Shown piece after piece: positions 11,470 to 24,810 of a stretch of DNA of 64,000 nt. The notes beneath the pieces are model-generated. The model searched no databases, was not told the origin of the DNA, and saw only the letters and a program-made list of their open reading frames with translations. The stretch comes from Pseudocercospora fijiensis CIRAD86 (lineage: Eukaryota > Ascomycota > Dothideomycetes > Mycosphaerellales > Mycosphaerellaceae). Position 1 is the stretch's first letter, and each line of letters starts with the position of its first letter. The stretch lies in contig NW_006921539.1 of NCBI RefSeq assembly GCF_000340215.1, positions 2,756,056 to 2,820,055 on the forward strand, written 5' to 3'. Both the position numbers and the translations under genes were made by a program.

Positions 11470-14400
11470 CGTATATAGAGTCTACTAGGTACTTATACCT
11501 AATATAAGTAACGACCTAGAATACCTACGGATTATATAGTATAATATACGGCGGTTATATAGAGTTATAGCGGAGTTCCTCCGCGACCCGAAAGTGCTAT
11601 AATACAATATTATAGCATTCTAGGAGCCGTAGCTTAACCTATATAACGGCTAGGTCTATAACCCTCTTAAGGACAGATATTATACCGTCCTACTAGAGGC
11701 AGAGAAACCGAAGATTTGTTAGCTTATCTTACGCTAAATCCCGAAAGAGAAGTTAGAGCTCTAGGACTATAGGAGATACAACTCTTCGCTTACTATTACG
11801 CTAGACTAGGGCAGCCCGATTACTATCTATAACGTTTACAACCTACTACTAAAGCTACTATATAATAACCTCTTCTAGGGGCTCCTACGGAAGAGTATAC
11901 TACTAACGCTAATAAGGGCGTTAGTAGCGAAGGAAACTAACGACTATATCGTTATAGGCGATTTTAACCTATACGATACCGACTAGGAGGATAGACTAGA
12001 CCTTAGCGGCTACGCGGTATCGAATATAGTTTAGAAGGAAATCGTATTACGCTTTAGACTCTTGCTATACCTCGAACTAGGCACGATTACGAGGGTCCCC
12101 GATTAGGAGAACTAACGAGGCACTACGATTAACCTTATATAGGCGACAGACCGGATTTAGGAGTAGCTTATCGAATGTTAGGTCTAGATAACGCTAGACA
12201 AGCACTCCGACTACCTACCGATCGCTATAGAAGTTAAAAGCGCTGTACTATAAGCACTATAGCAAGAAAACTACTACTACTATAAGATAGACGAAGCGAA
12301 ATACCTTAAACGCCTTAAGGAACTTCTACCGAAGAATACTACTAGAATAGGCATATAGTAGGGTCTAGACGACCTAGCAATATAGATAGTAGAAGCTATT
12401 ATATAGGCGATCGCGGAGAGTACGCCGCTACTACGAGTTAGCCTACGGTCTCGGCCTAGGTTTAACGAGGAGTGCCGGGAAGCTCTAATAGCAACGAAGA
12501 GGGCTAAACGCTTATAGTAAGCATCCGGAAGAGCGGAAGACCTTATCGCCTACTAGTAAGCTAAACAAGCTAGGTATAAGGCAATATCCCTATCTAATAG
12601 GGAAGACTACCGGTAGAGAGTCTCTTAAGTAAAGACTATAAAGGACCTCTAGGTACTCCGGCGATAGACGAAGAACAAAGACGTTATAATGCCGGCGTTT
12701 ACGCTAACGCTAATAGACAGCTATAGGAAGGAGATAAAGACCGCTAAAGAGAAATTAGACTTACTTTAGTCGGTCTTCTTTCTAGAACTACCGACGGCGG
12801 ATAAATCTAATATCGATAACGCTATATACGGAGTACTAGTTACGATGCCGCTAATTATAGAGCACGAAGTTAAGGAAGTAATCCGCTTTACTAGCCTAGA
12901 CAAAGCGCTAGGACTAGACACGATCTATAATAGAGCCCTTAAGATAGCGATCGACGTACTCGCGCCGATTTTTACTAAATTGTTTAACCTCTCCCTAGCA
13001 CTCTAATACTACCTAGCCTCCTTTAAGGAATCGGCTACGGTAGTACTACGGAAACTAGGGAAAGCTACGTACCGCGAGCTAAAGTCGTACCGACCGATAG
13101 CGCTCCTTAATACAGTCGGTAAGCTAATAGATATCGTGCTTGCTAAACGGATCTCCTATATAGCTAAACACTATTAGCTACTCCCGGCAACTTACTATAG
13201 CGGCTAAAAAGCAAACTTAACTAAGTACGCCCTCTACCTAGTACTAGAGACAATCTACGCCGGGTAGAACTAGAACCGAGTCGTTAGCGCTCTGTTCTTA
13301 GACGTCTTAGGAGCCTTTAATAACGTTAGCTATTAGAGGCTACTTTATAACCTTAGAAAGCGTCGACTGCCGCCGGAGATAGTCGGATAGCTTTAGAGCT
13401 ACCTAGTCGACTATATAACGACGCTAAAGATAGCGGAAGGTACCTTAAAGCAGTATAAAGTTAGCACCGGCATACTATAGGGCTTACTACTCTCCCTAAT
13501 ACTATACCTTTTCTATAATACGGATCTAGTAGAAATTAAGGGAGCCGATCTAAATACTAGTTATATCGACGATATATCGATAGTAGTCTTAGAGGGATTA
13601 GCGGCCTTAAACTACGAGACACTAGCCGAACTATACGAAAAAGCTAAATAATAGGTACGGAAACACGCCTCGGTATTCGCGCCGAAGAAGTACGAAATTA
13701 TTTACTTCTACCCGCCTAATCGGAGAAGAATAGCGGGCCGAATAACTCCTAAAGAAAGAAACCTATCCCTCCGGCTTACTCTTCTAAGCGGCGAGGAATA
13801 TAGTATCTAAGCGATAGAGTATATACGCTACCTAGGCGTCTAGCTCGATACCGAGCTAAAGGGACTATAGTACCTTAAGAGAGTTTACGGCTAGTCGGTA
13901 GCAATAGTCGGCGCCCTTAGATTAATCGTAGGCTTAATATAGGGGATAATACTCGAACAAATGCGTACGATCTATAGGGTAGTAGTTCTACTAAAGATCC
14001 TCTATATAGTATCGGTATAGTACCTGCTAAAGCTAGTCCGAGGAGAGAAAGCTATATAAACTCGAATAACTATAGCGATCTAGGCTCTATAGAAGAGGGC
14101 GCTATGCCTAATTACCGGCGCTTTACGTACTACTTCTAGGGAGATCCTAGAGGTAGAGGCCGGCGTCGAACTAGTTACTACGGCAATCGCTAGATTAGTT
14201 AGTAATACCTTCGTACGGTTACGAGCCTTACTAATCTAGTCTAAGATAGCCGATCTCTAGGATAATCTACCGACCGTCGTTAGATACCCGAGCCCGCTTC
14301 GACGCTACGGTAAATTCGTATAAACGTAGCTTAACTACTTCTAATACGCTATAAGGAAGATTAAACCGATAAAACCGGTTATCGTAGTACTATAGTAGAT

Positions 14401-15481
14401 ACTACCTAGTATCTTTATTACGGTAGACAAGGAAACGATAGTTAAAGACTACGACAATATTATAAAGAGACGAGAACCTAAACGCCTCGTCTACTATACT
14501 AATAGTAGCGTTATCGACGGCGAAGTAGGCACCGCTATAGCGCTACCTTCCTATAAGTAGTATGCTAAACGCTATATAGGACTATTTATAGAGAGTAACG
14601 TATACGTAGCGGAACTCTTCGGTATCCGCCTAGTATTATAAAAGGCTACGGCACTTAGTAGTAACTATCGGATACTTTTTAGCTCGACTATAAAGGTTAT
14701 TGTCTTCGTAGACTTATAAGGAGCACTCCTATTATACCGACGACTACTCGGTTAGTTAGGATAATAGATTCTCTAGGAGATTGTCTAGCTAGTCGAAACC
14801 CTAAACCGACGAGGCATCCCGATCGAACTACGCTAGATAGTAGGGCATCTAGGGGTGCCTAGTAACGAGTAAGTCGATCGACTAGCTAAAGAGGCTTTAG
14901 GATAGCAACCGCCGGTTAATAGTATACGCTAGCGAGGACCTAAAGCAGAAAGTCTCCGAGTAAGATACCTACTATGCTTAGTATACCGCAGACACTTTAA
15001 GTTTTACGCTAAAGAGTAGTAGACGGGGAGATATACCGTAAGCGACGTAGGGCGTAAATATAAGGAGATATACGACGAAAAAGAAGCCCCGATACTCGCT
15101 AAGACTCTACGGAAGCTATATAGTATACCGAAGATGTCGAAGGGAGTCTTATCTATTATTTACTAGATAAGAACGGGTAGGATAGGCTTAAACGCCTACC
15201 TAAAATTAATAAAGGTCCGTACGGACAATATCTACTATTTATACGACGGCGAACTAGAGACGCTTACTTATATCCTATACGAATGCCCGGACCTCTAACC
15301 GCTTCGGAAGGAGGTCCTCGGCAGCGTAGTAATATATACTACGGCGTCGCCTATTTATAAATTTCTTACTATACCGAAAACCGCAATCTAAGTAGCCGAC
15401 TTTCTATACTATATAGGGCTCCTAGCGCAGTTTATAGGGGCAAAGATATAGTTTATCGCCCCTTCCGAAGAGGAGGAGTAA
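11470..15481 (+). pseudogene. LINE ORF2: endonuclease, reverse transcriptase, RNase H; RIP-killed
   Basis: One frame runs to a TAA at 15479-15481 with only TAG/TAA-type interruptions seen. Endonuclease signatures are IVIGDFNLYDTD near 11951 and DKHSDYLPIAIE near 12200. The reverse transcriptase has KSYRPIALLNTVGKL at about 13082 and FLDVLGAFNNVSY at about 13300, with Asp changed to Asn as RIP would do. RNase H has VYYTNSS near 14490, where the family has YTDGS. A Cys/His element (LYECPDL) lies near the C-terminus. The start is not fixed because start ATGs become ATA under RIP. The order is that of Tad1 LINEs. Confidence 0.82.
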
Positions 15482-15732
15482 GCTAGTAATACTAGCGTAT
15501 ATTAATCGGATAGCCGTAGGCTAGAGCAGGTTATAAGAATGTATAAAGATATAGTACGAGATAACTATACTACGAACCGCTCCCTTATTTATAACAACGA
15601 TTAAGCCCTACGGCCTCTATACTATCCCGAAAGCACTATAGGAAACGATATACCGAAAGACGTTTCTGCCGCTAGATAGATCTCCGCTCTCTACTAAGAG
15701 TATACAGAGTAAAGTCGAATCCGGCTAATTAG

Positions 15733-16010
15733 TATTAGCTAGTAACCGGCCCCACACCTATAGGCCAGTTTTAAGCCTACATAAGAGGCCTCCTTCTGTA
15801 TTATAGATAGATCATTAACCTCGTATAGCACATTGTTTATATTACACTTCTATAATGCCTATATTGCAGGGCTCTAGTTATTAGCCTAAGCGACAGTCTC
15901 GTTATCCTATCTTGCTAAATATAGCTGCCTATATTGCTATAGGTTATATTACCCTCGGTAGCCTATACTATTGCTATAAGTGGTAGTAGTGGTGTTAGTT
16001 TCCGTCCTTT
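15733..16010 (+). repeat. 5' LTR of family 1
   Basis: 278 bp starting TATTAGCTAGTAACCGG (TG to TA by RIP). It matches 27735-28012 along its full length and 54738-55017 in reverse. A RIP-altered primer site (TAGAGCCGAAGG) may follow two bases after its end. Confidence 0.88.
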
Positions 16011-16625
16011 ATTAGAGCCGAAGGTGGGGCCATCTCTTTATATCTAATAGGTTCGGGTATGTTAAAGGTGGTCTCTAGGCACGAATAGCTATAACTAAAG
16101 CAAGGGCACGATAAGAGCCTACGATACGGACGATACCGAAGTATCTTAAGGGGCCGTTACGACAAGCAGAGAAACCTCTTAACGAGGGCATCGCTTTAAC
16201 CCCGAAAAGCTGCAAACCCTTAGGACTGTTATAGCTTAGGGCCTAGTCTATAACTATAGCTAGCTTCTAAGGACTCGGCTCCGGGTCGAAGACCTATTTA
16301 GTACCGCTTGCTCGAGATAAGCTACCGCCCGCCTAAGGAGGAGATAGACTAATTACCTATCGGCCTTGCTTAGTTTGCTAAGACTATCTATACGATAGCA
16401 ATTTCTAGATTATAGGTCGGATGCCTAGACAGTTCCCCTATTAACCGGGTAGATTGTTTCGGGATTCGCTGCCTCGTTCGGACAGTACTTAGCCTTTTAC
16501 TAGAAAAAGAAGGTCCCCGCCCCCCCGCCTAGCTAAAGGAGATACGAGCTAGTTTCTAGGATCTAGGTATAAATAGAGATTGCAGTCTCTCCCTCTAAGC
16601 GGCTTTCGTCTAATACTAAACTTAG

Positions 16626-16656
16626 CTCCTAGGGGTATATAGGCGACCCCTAGGAG
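16626..16656. repeat. Hairpin upstream of gag, family 1 element
   Basis: Perfect 11-bp arms CTCCTAGGGGT (16626-16636) and ACCCCTAGGAG (16646-16656) around a 9-bp loop. It lies directly upstream of palindrome copy 1. Confidence 0.7.
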
Positions 16657-16662
16657 GCTAAA

Positions 16663-16693
16663 TTCTAATGCTACCCCGGGGGTAACATTAGAA
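16663..16693. repeat. GC-rich palindrome, copy 1
   Basis: Left arm TTCTAATGCTACCCC and right arm GGGGTAACATTAGAA around one G, with a single RIP-like mismatch. It lies 118 bp before the gag start. Confidence 0.8.
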
Positions 16694-16810
16694 GAAAATA
16701 GCCTAGTATACTATTCTCTCGCATAGCAATATCGAAACAAACCAAACCTATAATATACACTAAAAACACCTTCCTATAGCATTTCATTTTAACTACTTTA
16801 CGACAATCGA

Positions 16811-19717
16811 ATAAGCTCTAGCTCTAGCGAAAACGAGCATTACGAATTAGCGGAATCTTCGGAATCTAATAACCTACCGGACCCTATTAACGAAGAAATT
16901 AGGCGACGACTAGTTGTTATAAGCGCCGTCGAACTAGGGGCTATCGAGCCTTCTACGCCCGAGGCCCTCTATAATGTCGTTATAAAGATGATTCAAGGGC
17001 AAACTAACCTTCTCCGTTAGAATAGGCGTCGCCTACTAGAGCTAGGAAGTAGTAGGAACCCTTTATTCGAAGGGTGGAACGCTACGGCGCACGTAGAACG
17101 CTTTAAGGACAACTTAGCCGAGTACGGACTCGAAGAGGAGTCGGACTAGTATAAGGTCCGGTCCCTTACGAGGACTACTATTACTAAGCTTTACCGAACC
17201 CTTAGAACCCTAGTTAGCTACCTAGAAAAGGACGACAAGTCTAATGCCGACTAGGAGGTCTTTAAGTAGGCCTTTATAAGGGAGTATCGGGATCGCGACA
17301 GCCGTCGCATTAAAGGTAGTCGTACGTAGCTTAAGAACCTCTATATAGAGAGGCGTACCGAAGATAACGACCTAAAGGAGTACGTCCGCGAGTTTGTTAA
17401 GTTAGCGGACGGCATCGACTAGCAGGACCTCGAGAATTCTTAGAGAACGAGGCTACTCCTTAAAGGGTTGCCGTAGTCTACGGCTAAGCGTGTCTTCCGT
17501 CGCTATAAGCTTAGCGAAGCCAATCCTAAGACCTTTAGGAAGTACAAAGAGGTCCTAGAGGCTATTAAGGACGACATTAACAGCTCCGCCGATGCAAAGA
17601 AGTTCATTTACGGCGAGGACCGGAATAACCTAGCCTAGGTAAGGAACGATGCCTCGGGAACTAGAGGGCCTAAGTTTCTTCCTAAATCGTAAAGTAGTCC
17701 TAGTACCGTAACTCCTACCGTTACTAAGCATTCTTAGGACGTTGCGGACTTAGCTAAATCCCTAGCCTAGCTTAACCTTAATACGAAAGCACTATAGCGA
17801 GTTAGGGAGGTTATTAATGCTAGCATACTAAAGGATGTGCTACCGGTCTACTAGATTTCCGATCCTAACTACCCTAAGGCCCCTTTAGTTAACGTCTACG
17901 CTATACGAAAGATCTATTCTAACTTAGATAGCAAGTGCTAGATATGCGGCGGTTTCAAATATGTTTAATTAGACTACCCTGTCTAGAAAGAGCTTCTTAA
18001 GAGGAAGCTCGTTATATAAGTAAATAGTCGGTTCTACTATACCGATACCGGCGATAAGATTGACTTCGAGTAGGATCGTAGAGCTCCGAAGCTGCCTTAA
18101 CTCAGGAGTCTTCTAGAGAAGAAGTATAGTAGCAAGATCGAGTTTAAGGATACTAGGAATAGTACCCTCGCCGCTATTACTAAACGAGAAACTTAGAAGG
18201 TTAGGGCAAAACAGGTTAAGGAGCGGAGCAGTAATAGTACTACTAAGCCTATTAAAGTCAACTTTGTGTCTTAGGATCCGGACGCAGTTACTAATGTTTA
18301 CGCGGTTACTAAGAACAGTATAGATGTCTACGCTGCTATACGGTCTTAGACCTAGTCCTAAAGTAAGGGTAAGAACCCTTAGAACCCTACTCGCCCTAGT
18401 GCGGCAGCCCCTACTAGGGTACTAAAGAACAAGGCGGCCGATAAGGCTAAGCAATAGCGCGAGTTAACCGCAAAAACTAAGACTCTCTAGATAGCTATAG
18501 ACCGTGCTGCCCGATCTAGCACTACACCTAGCACCGTACCTAGTACCCTACCTATAGAAAGCCTAGTCGTCCTAGAGACTCTAGAGGTCGACATAGAGGA
18601 TGTTGCTACCGACATTAGTAGCACCCTAGGTCTAGCTAACCCGCCGGCCTATAAACGAAAGTTAGCCGACCTAAAGAGCTTTCGCTTTAATAGGTACATA
18701 AAGAAGTATAGTACTAGGCCTACTAACTCTTACGACACAAAGGCAAATGCTCTCTTCTAGGCTTTATAGTTCCTAGACCTTAAGTCTAACGTGTCTATAG
18801 GAGAGCTTCTAGTATACGGTTTACCTACTAACCTGTTTTAGAGCCGGATTCCTAACGATGCTATCTTTATAAAAGACCTTGCAGCCCTCCGACGTAAACA
18901 GGGGCGAGAGGACTATATCGACGTCTCTTCCCTATAGTTCCTTCCTAAATTTTCAGGGGCCTAGGAGTTAGTAGAAGGCGAATTAGTAACCTACGAGAGC
19001 TAGGAGACTATCGATAATGCTAACGAAGAGGGGATTAAGGAGATAGGCCGAGGGGATAATAATAATGCCGACCCTACTTCGGTTTTAGTTTCTATTAAGA
19101 CTGTCCGATTTACTAGCTAATAAATCGATCGAGTAGGACCTCCTCGACCTAAGGAACTTTACTCTATCCCTAATAATGTAGACCTTTCCGTAGTTACCCG
19201 TTCCTTTGCCGTCGTTCCCGCTATCTATATCTAAGTTACTATCGGAAGCTATAGTTAGTAGTTGCTAGCAATGCTTAATAATAGTTCAGAGTCACTTATT
19301 ATAAGTAAGCGCTAGGCTAAACAGCTCCGACTGCTAATAAACAGAGATATTTCCCTTAGTATATAGGGAGTGAATAGGGAGGTTGCGCTAGTAGGTGCCT
19401 ACTATAATGTTATAGTAGACGCTTTCGGTATATGCTTTTCCTTTACCTTCTAGATTGCCGCTAATCCGAACACGCTAATTATTCTAGGTCGACTATAGTC
19501 TCGTATAACCCGGGGTGTCTAGCGCAACTACGACGATAGCTCCTAGGAAGGAACTATCGCTAACTAGAAGGGCAACCGAGTCGTATTTACTAGTTATGTC
19601 GGAAACACTAGCTACAAGTCCTACGAGGATATCCTTGCTACCTCTAAGCGCTCTTCGGGAAACGCTATAGCGCGGTTATAAGACCGGCAATCTGCGCTAT
19701 AAGTTAATATAGCTTGA
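16811..19717 (+). pseudogene. Family 1 ORF1: gag, zinc knuckle, aspartic protease; RIP-killed
   Basis: The frame starts at ATA (former ATG, then SSSSENEHYELAESSE) and stays in phase for 968 codons to a TGA at 19715-19717. RIP of CpA cannot make TGA from a sense codon, so this is the genuine stop. A CX2CX4HX4C knuckle lies near 17937, its His still readable as Tyr or His context and its last Cys changed to Tyr. A retropepsin-like segment follows near 19200-19650 (VTIGSYS, then LLAMLNNSSESLIISKR, where the family has D-x-G-S). Interruptions are TAG/TAA only. Function in life: capsid and polyprotein processing. Confidence 0.78.
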
Positions 19718-22700
19718 ATAGGTTATATCTAGAGGTGCGCCGCTCCGTACGACAAGGCTAGTTTCTAGGCTCTATACTAAGGAGACGAATGCTCGAAGCG
19801 ATAGCGAGTATAACAGTACAACGAGCACCTAGTATACGAATCTCGGTAATAATGCTGTCGCAGGCATCGCCGCCGGAAGCGGATCTACCCGAATCCGAAC
19901 TAACTAATTAGAACGCCGAGCTAATGCTACCCCGGGGGTGTTATTAGGAATCTAACGTTTTCGCCGGAATTATAAATTAGGATTACTAGCTATATACCTA
20001 CCGACTTAAGGAGACTTCTAATAAAGTTTACGCGCTATTCTATTACGCTAATCTCCGGGCCTAACGTTAAAGAGAGAGAGCTCGGGTATTACGAGCGGTT
20101 AGTGTATATACCCTATATAAGAGGGTAGCTAACAAGATTAAGCCCGTAAAAGGCAGCGTACATATAACCGATAGGTCTAATCCTAGCGGAAATCCTAACT
20201 AGCGATAAAAGTGCCTTAACCGCGAAGCGATATTAATACCTAGGGATAGTCTATACGACTAGAGGTATATTACTAAAAAGTTCTCCGCTATTCCTAGGGG
20301 ATCGAGGCTAACGCCGGAGAGACTAGCGAACATTAAACCTAGTATCGAGCTTTCGGATCTCGAACTGGATTTGCTATACGAGCTTCTATACAACCGCGAA
20401 GCCGTATTAGCATATAACTTTACGTATCTAGGTAGGATTAACCCGGAGGTTGCCCCTCTATAGAGGATCCGAACGATCGAGTATAAGCCTTAGGCTTACC
20501 TAGGGTTTAAGCTAAACCTAAGCCTAAGAGGTGTAGTTAAGGACATAATACGGCAGCGTGTAAAGGCTAGCACCTTAGAGCCTTCCTATGCCTCGTATCG
20601 CAACCTATACTTCCTAGTTTAGAAGAAGACAGCTCTTAGGGAACTAAAGAAGTACCGTCTGATTAATACTATACAAAAGTTTAACGTAGTTACGATTAGA
20701 GATGCTAACCTCCCTCCGGAGACTAATAGGTTCTCGGAAGCTTTTGCTAACTATGTTATAGCCTTACTAGTTAATGTTTTCTCGGGCTACGACTAGATCC
20801 CTCTCTATCCTAATAGCCGCGACCTTACTAGTTTCGAGACACCTCTTAGGCTATATAGACAAACTACCCTTCTATAAGGGGTAACTAACTCCGTAGCCTA
20901 GTTCGTTCGTATTATAAACCAAGTCCTCGCGGCCTATATCTCCTATATAGCGATGCCTTTCCTTAACGACATTAGCATTAAGGGCCCTAAAACTAGGTAC
21001 GACAATAAAGAAGTAGAGCCTAGTATCCGTAGGTTCTTTCTCGAACACATTTAGAACCTCGATAGTGTCCTCTACGACCTAGAGCGAGCTAACCTAACGG
21101 TGTATAGGGAGAAGCTTTAGCTCCTATATAAACGAATAAACATTGTCGGGTTTGTAACTAATAAGAACGGCCGCTATCCTAACAATGCACGGGTCCTAAA
21201 GATTGTATCCTAGCCCGACCCTACCTACTAGAAAGATATCCGGATCTAGCTTAGAGTAGTCTCCTACTTCCGCATCTAGGTCGAAAACTTTGCGTTAGTA
21301 TGCAAGCCTCTATACGCCTTGCTTAAGAAGGATACAGAGTTTGAATAGACCTCCGTTTACTAAGCCGCTAAGGACAAGGTTACTAAGGCACTTGTTAGCG
21401 CGCCTACGCTTACCTCTATTAACTACTCGGAAGGCGTAGGTCTGCTAATTATTGCTATCGACTCGAGCGGGGAAGGCTACGGCGAGATACTAATATAGTA
21501 TAATCGTAAGGAGCCCTCCTTACGTTACCCTATCCGGTACGAGTCCGGTCTATAGAAACCTATCGAGGCCCGATACGATGCTAGCAAGCGAGAGTGCCTT
21601 AGTGTCTATAAGGCTCTTAAGAAGTTCCGACCTTAGCTCTTTAGAGTGTTCTTTTGCTTAGAAGTCGACGCTTAGACGCTAGTCTATTAACTTAACTATG
21701 CAGCCTCCGACCTGCCTAACTCTGCGATAGCTCGGTAGGTTGCCTAGATCTATTTGTTTGATTTCGACGTCTTCTATATTCCTAGCAAGAAGCATACTAG
21801 ACCGGATAGCCTTTCTAGAAGGCCTACTATAGAAGAGGACATCGCCGAGATAATAGAAGAAGAGGATATCGACGCGGTTATTAACCGCACCTTCTTTACT
21901 GCCTTCTGTATTAATGCTATACTAGTAATTACTAGGCCTACTGCCGACGACTAACCTAGTAACTAGCCTAACGAAGACCCTACTACTAACGACGAGGGCT
22001 AGGACGATGCTAAGGCGGGCGAACTAGGTAGGGATAATATCCTTAATAGGGTCTACTCCGACGACTCCTATAACATCGCCTACTTCCTTACCTATACGAA
22101 GAGAGCTCCCGGTCTGTTAAAGAGTTAATACCGTCGTATTATTCGCTATTCTCGGAGATTCCTTATTAAGGATCGCATCCTTTAGCGATAGGCTATAGTT
22201 AATACACCGCTCTAGCGTATTATTAACGATCTAGCAGCCCGATAAGAAATCCTTCGTTCCGTTTACGATAAGCTCGGCTACCGGGCGGCGGGGGGCACCT
22301 TCGATATCCTTCGTCGTTAGTACTAGTAGGACGGCGTATAGGCCGATGTCTCCCGCTACTATAAGAGCTGTCCTAAGTGCAACTTTAGGAACAGCTACCG
22401 GCGTCTAGGAGAGCTACGTATCCCTACTGCCTAGTTAGTTAGGGAGCGGTAGTATAGCGATAGGGTCTATCTTAGCCGCAATAATAGCCTATATATTATT
22501 CGAAAGAGTCTTTCTCGATAGCTAGAGGCCTATTATTTCTACAAAGGTTGCGGTGCTATTAATGCCCGTAATATAGCTACCTTCCTATTTAAGGATCTGT
22601 TTTGCCGCTAGGGAACACCTTACGAGGTTATCTTAGACAACGCTACGAATAATATAGCTAAGGAGGTTTAAGCGCTACTTATTTCGTACGGGGCGAAAAA

Positions 22701-23664
22701 CGTTCGCATCTCCCTATACTATCCCTAATCGAATGCTATTATTAAGCGCGGCTATCGGTCGTTAATTAATGCCCTGTCTAAGATAACTAATAGTAGCGAT
22801 AGATTAGTTCCTATTTCTACCCGCGTCCTAGCCCTTCTCTAGGCGGACCGAACTACTATTGTCGATACGACTAGACTTACACCGGCGGAACTTATAATTA
22901 GGAGGGACGCCGTTCTTCCTATTAAATTGTCCTACCGTACGCACGGCGTTTACGATTAGGGGTCTGTTCGTACTAGGGCAGATCTTCTTGCCTTGCGGGC
23001 TAAGGCTCTTAAGGATATAACTACGACTTCTTAGGAGGGTCTTACTCGACAACGTCGCTTTCGGGAGGAAGCTAAGTAGTATTTTAATAACTATAATGCT
23101 GTTGATTGGGAACCTCTAAAGGTTAGCGATATAGTCCTTCTATACCGGTCCGAACTAGAGTATAGTTACTCCTATAAGCTAGCCTTTAAGTAGAAGGGTC
23201 CTTATAGAGTAAAGGAGGTCCTTTACTCGGGTTCCGTATACCTCCTTTAGGAGCTAGATAGTGCTACTTTGAAGCACTCTCACCCTCGGGCTAATCTAAA
23301 GAAGATCGTTAAGTTACGCGAACCTGCCCGCCCTCCGCCGACCGAGGAGGAAGTTAGTGCCTCTACAGACCCTCTACCGTCCTTAGATGCCTATCGGAAG
23401 GAGGATCCTGCCGCTATTATAGATCCTGTTCTGCCTAAGAACTATGCCTATCCCTAGATTCGCCTTAGTAAGCTATTAGGAATAACTTAAGAACAAAGGG
23501 AGGGTTATATAAGGATTAACTATATATAGAGCGTTTCCGATGTTGATTCCGATTCTAATAGTAAACTAGACTTCTAGCTATCTAACTCTAACTCCGAGGA
23601 ACCTAACTAGTCTAGCGATAAAGACCGCCTAGAATTATAGCTAGACGACCCTAAGACTAAATAA
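19699..23664 (+). pseudogene. Family 1 ORF2: reverse transcriptase, RNase H, integrase; RIP-killed
   Basis: The frame is -1 relative to ORF1 and overlaps its end by 19 nt if it starts at the ATA of 19699. It stays open, apart from TAG/TAA, to 23664. The RT has LVNVFSGYD near 20767 and FLND where the catalytic box is xxDD (GAC to AAC by RIP). The RNase H connection reads FDVFYIPSKKHTRPDSLSRR at about 21761. The integrase has a zinc-binding CPKCNFRN near 22370 and a core beyond it. An alternative start is the intact ATG at 19924, inside palindrome copy 2 and in the same frame. The Ser/Asp-rich C-terminus ends at TAA. Confidence 0.82.
19921..19947. repeat. GC-rich palindrome, copy 2
   Basis: Arms CTAATGCTACCCC and GGGGGTGTTATTAG. 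It lies between the protease and RT regions. Its ATG (19924) is in frame with the RT ORF, so here the palindrome can be translated. Confidence 0.8.
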
Positions 23665-23927
23665 TTGCTTGCTCTTCCTTGCCTCTGCCTGCCTCTGCTA
23701 CGTTGCTTCCTTACTCTTGTCGATCGTTCTCCGCGCTATTAATATAGTACCGCCCTATACCTTTAGTCCTTACCTATTGTCTGTTCCTACTAATGTTTAC
23801 GCTCTCGTTTGTTGCTTTTAGTTTATCCTATTATTGTCTTTTACTTTTGCCTTTACCTTCGATTAATGTTGCTATAACTTTATTCCTTCGCTCTTGTTTC
23901 CTTAGATAGAACTATACGAGGCGCGTT

Positions 23928-23960
23928 TTCCTAATAACACCCTAGGGGTAGCATTAGGAA
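23928..23960. repeat. GC-rich palindrome, copy 3 (inverted)
   Basis: Left arm TTCCTAATAACACCCT, right arm GGGGTAGCATTAGGAA. Relative to copies 1, 2, 4 and 5 it is in reverse orientation. It lies 264 bp after the pol stop. Confidence 0.78.
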
Positions 23961-24359
23961 GATAGCCGAACCTAGCCCCTCTACCCTTCTAGGACTACTT
24001 CCCTCTAGATTCCTAGACTCTAGCAACCTTCCTTAAGTAATAACGACAATAAGATACTCTGCTAGAGGATGTTCCTGCCCTAATTAGCACTAGCTACGTA
24101 GGACACTAAGAAAGGGAGGATCCCTCTCCCTTCCTAGCTCTTAGATAGACGCAGCAACCTAGGCCTATAGTCTCTAAGAATAGGGACCTTAGGCCGCTAA
24201 GCTTAGTGTCTAGAACAAAGAAGAACGCACGGGCTACGTTTATATGCCTACTACTATAAAAGGTGATGCTGCATCTACAACGATAGTGCTATAGGCTAAT
24301 ACAAGCTGCGCTAGGCCTAGGCGATTTGCTCTTAGTTGCCGAGCATCTCTAGAGAAAAG

Positions 24360-24386
24360 CTAATGCTACCCCGGGGGTATTATTAG
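24360..24386. repeat. GC-rich palindrome, copy 4
   Basis: Arms CTAATGCTACCCC and GGGGGTATTATTAG, 425 bp upstream of the extra ORF. Confidence 0.8.
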
Positions 24387-24810
24387 TCCCGCTAGCCTTA
24401 CTACTATAGATTACTACTAGGTACTCGAACTGACTAGTTACATTTCGAGTGCGCGGGAATCTACGAAAGCTAGAGGTTAATAAAAGCGCGTAGTCGCTAC
24501 TAGCGATTGGCTAGATCGATTATTAAACTTTAGCCGCCCTACTAATAAAGGAGTCTCGTATATAGCTTTACTTTTTAGGGTCTATATATAATCGTTATCC
24601 GTTTGCTTTACTAGAATATACAGACTACGCTACCTTCGTACCCTATTTAAGGCGAGCTTTCTAAGCTCTTTCTTCTACTCGAATACTAACTAACTTACTA
24701 CCGCCTACCCCCTCCCCCTCCTTCTATCTAAACCCTTTAATTATTATTAACAAGCTACGAACGTTTTTGCAAAACTCGTTACTAACTCCTTTCTACTCCG
24801 GTCGACTAAG

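Larger units (their letters stand above)
23665..24810. other. Spacer between pol and extra ORF of family 1 element
   Basis: 1.15 kb with no supported ORF. It holds two copies of the GC-rich palindrome (copies 3 and 4) and pyrimidine-rich stretches. It could contain a promoter or translation signal for the downstream ORF; none is recognisable. Confidence 0.5.

Noticed and set aside
19921..19947. TAATG in the palindrome as a stop-start coupling of gag and pol
   Set aside because: The gag-protease frame already ends at 19717, and the TAA is in neither ORF's frame; only the ATG is in frame with pol.
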